Assembly (NCBI GenBank): GCA_023435545.1
Contig: JAEYRQ010000302.1
Span: forward strand, 1-5,727
Source: Pseudomonadota bacterium
Lineage (GTDB): Bacteria; Pseudomonadota; Alphaproteobacteria; Rhizobiales; Tepidamorphaceae
Direction: 5' to 3'
DNA: 5,727 nt
Under the pieces are notes generated by a model. It made no database searches. It saw only the letters and a program-made list of their open reading frames with translations, and was not told the DNA's origin. The translations under genes and the position numbers were made by a program. This document shows positions 5,540 to 5,727 of this stretch, in pieces (position 1 is the first letter of the stretch; every line of letters starts with the position of its first letter).

Positions 5540-5727
5540 TCAGCCCGCTCTTCTGTGTTCCAGGAACGCCGTCACCCGAGACCGCGTCGCGGGCTCGGCG
5601 AACATCCGCGCGGTAGCCGCGATCTCCTCGGCGAAGCCGTCGATCCCAGGCTGCCCGGCGACCGCGATGCAGTGTTTGCACGCTGCGAGCGCGGCGGGCG
5701 GCAGCGCGGCGACGCGGGCCGCCAGGG
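5540..5727 (-). CDS. Enoyl-CoA hydratase/isomerase family protein (C-terminal fragment)
   Basis: The gene enters from the right edge. The last 62 complete codons and the TGA stop (complement of 5540-5542) are present, and the start and catalytic core lie outside. Translated on the - strand, the fragment has AALPPAALAACKHCIAVAG, then FAEEIAATARMFAEPATRSR and the ending VTAFLEHRRAG. LPPxALAxxK, an acidic helix and a terminal aFLExR are the standard C-terminal signature of crotonase-family proteins. It would be a second crotonase in this operon, 48 bases upstream of the dehydrogenase, and is a natural hydratase to make that enzyme's hydroxyacyl-CoA substrate. It could equally be the tail of a longer fusion. 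The reading frame has no stop to the window edge and differs from the other frames by its family-like composition. Confidence 0.75.
   Translation of the reverse strand, partial: LAARVAALPPAALAACKHCIAVAGQPGIDGFAEEIAATARMFAEPATRSRVTAFLEHRRAG

Noticed and set aside
4929..5681. 250-codon - strand open frame overlapping the SDR
   Set aside because: It lies in another frame of the SDR and of the edge crotonase, is Arg/Gly-rich and has no motifs, whereas those two frames carry full family signatures.
1..5727. Mobile element, phage, defence system or RNA gene
   Set aside because: No transposase, integrase, terminal repeats, tRNA-like fold or defence domain was seen; all coding space is explained by metabolic and transport genes of uniform base composition.

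Overview
The window is GC-rich, densely coded DNA that looks like a proteobacterial chromosome, most likely alphaproteobacterial. That assignment is an inference from base composition, gene families and operon style, not from any marker gene. There are seven protein-coding genes, two of them cut by the window edges. There is no RNA gene, CRISPR array, insertion sequence or gap over 300 bases.

Left half, + strand (1-2794): the 3' part of a branched-chain-amino-acid-type (HAAT) ABC transporter operon. The order is the tail of a LivM-like permease, a LivG-like ATPase, a LivF-like ATPase and a periplasmic substrate-binding protein. The first three overlap by the four bases ATGA, which suggests translational coupling. 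The binding protein has its own strong ribosome binding site and is followed by a stable hairpin (2812-2838).

Centre (2795-3692): a 136-base gap with a (TTGA)3 run merging into an imperfect palindrome (2860-2869) and a nested inverted repeat. It leads into a TetR-family regulator whose ligand domain resembles those of regulators of acyl-CoA and aromatic-acid catabolism.

Right half, - strand (3755-5727): a convergent catabolic operon. In transcription order it holds the C-terminus of an enoyl-CoA hydratase/isomerase, a short-chain dehydrogenase closely resembling BadH (2-hydroxycyclohexanecarboxyl-CoA dehydrogenase), and a second crotonase-fold protein that seems to lack both classical hydratase glutamates.

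Working model (inference): the transporter imports an aromatic or alicyclic carboxylate. Outside the window it is activated to a CoA thioester and dearomatised, and the - strand enzymes then carry out beta-oxidation-like hydration and dehydrogenation of the ring-CoA. The TetR protein probably senses a CoA thioester. The best comparisons are the anaerobic bad genes and the aerobic 2-aminobenzoyl-CoA (anthranilate) clusters, which combine beta-oxidation enzymes with an ABC-type binding protein. No ligase, monooxygenase or reductase is visible here, so the substrate is unproven. The most unusual points are the crotonase active site, the compact LivG and the control region in front of tetR.
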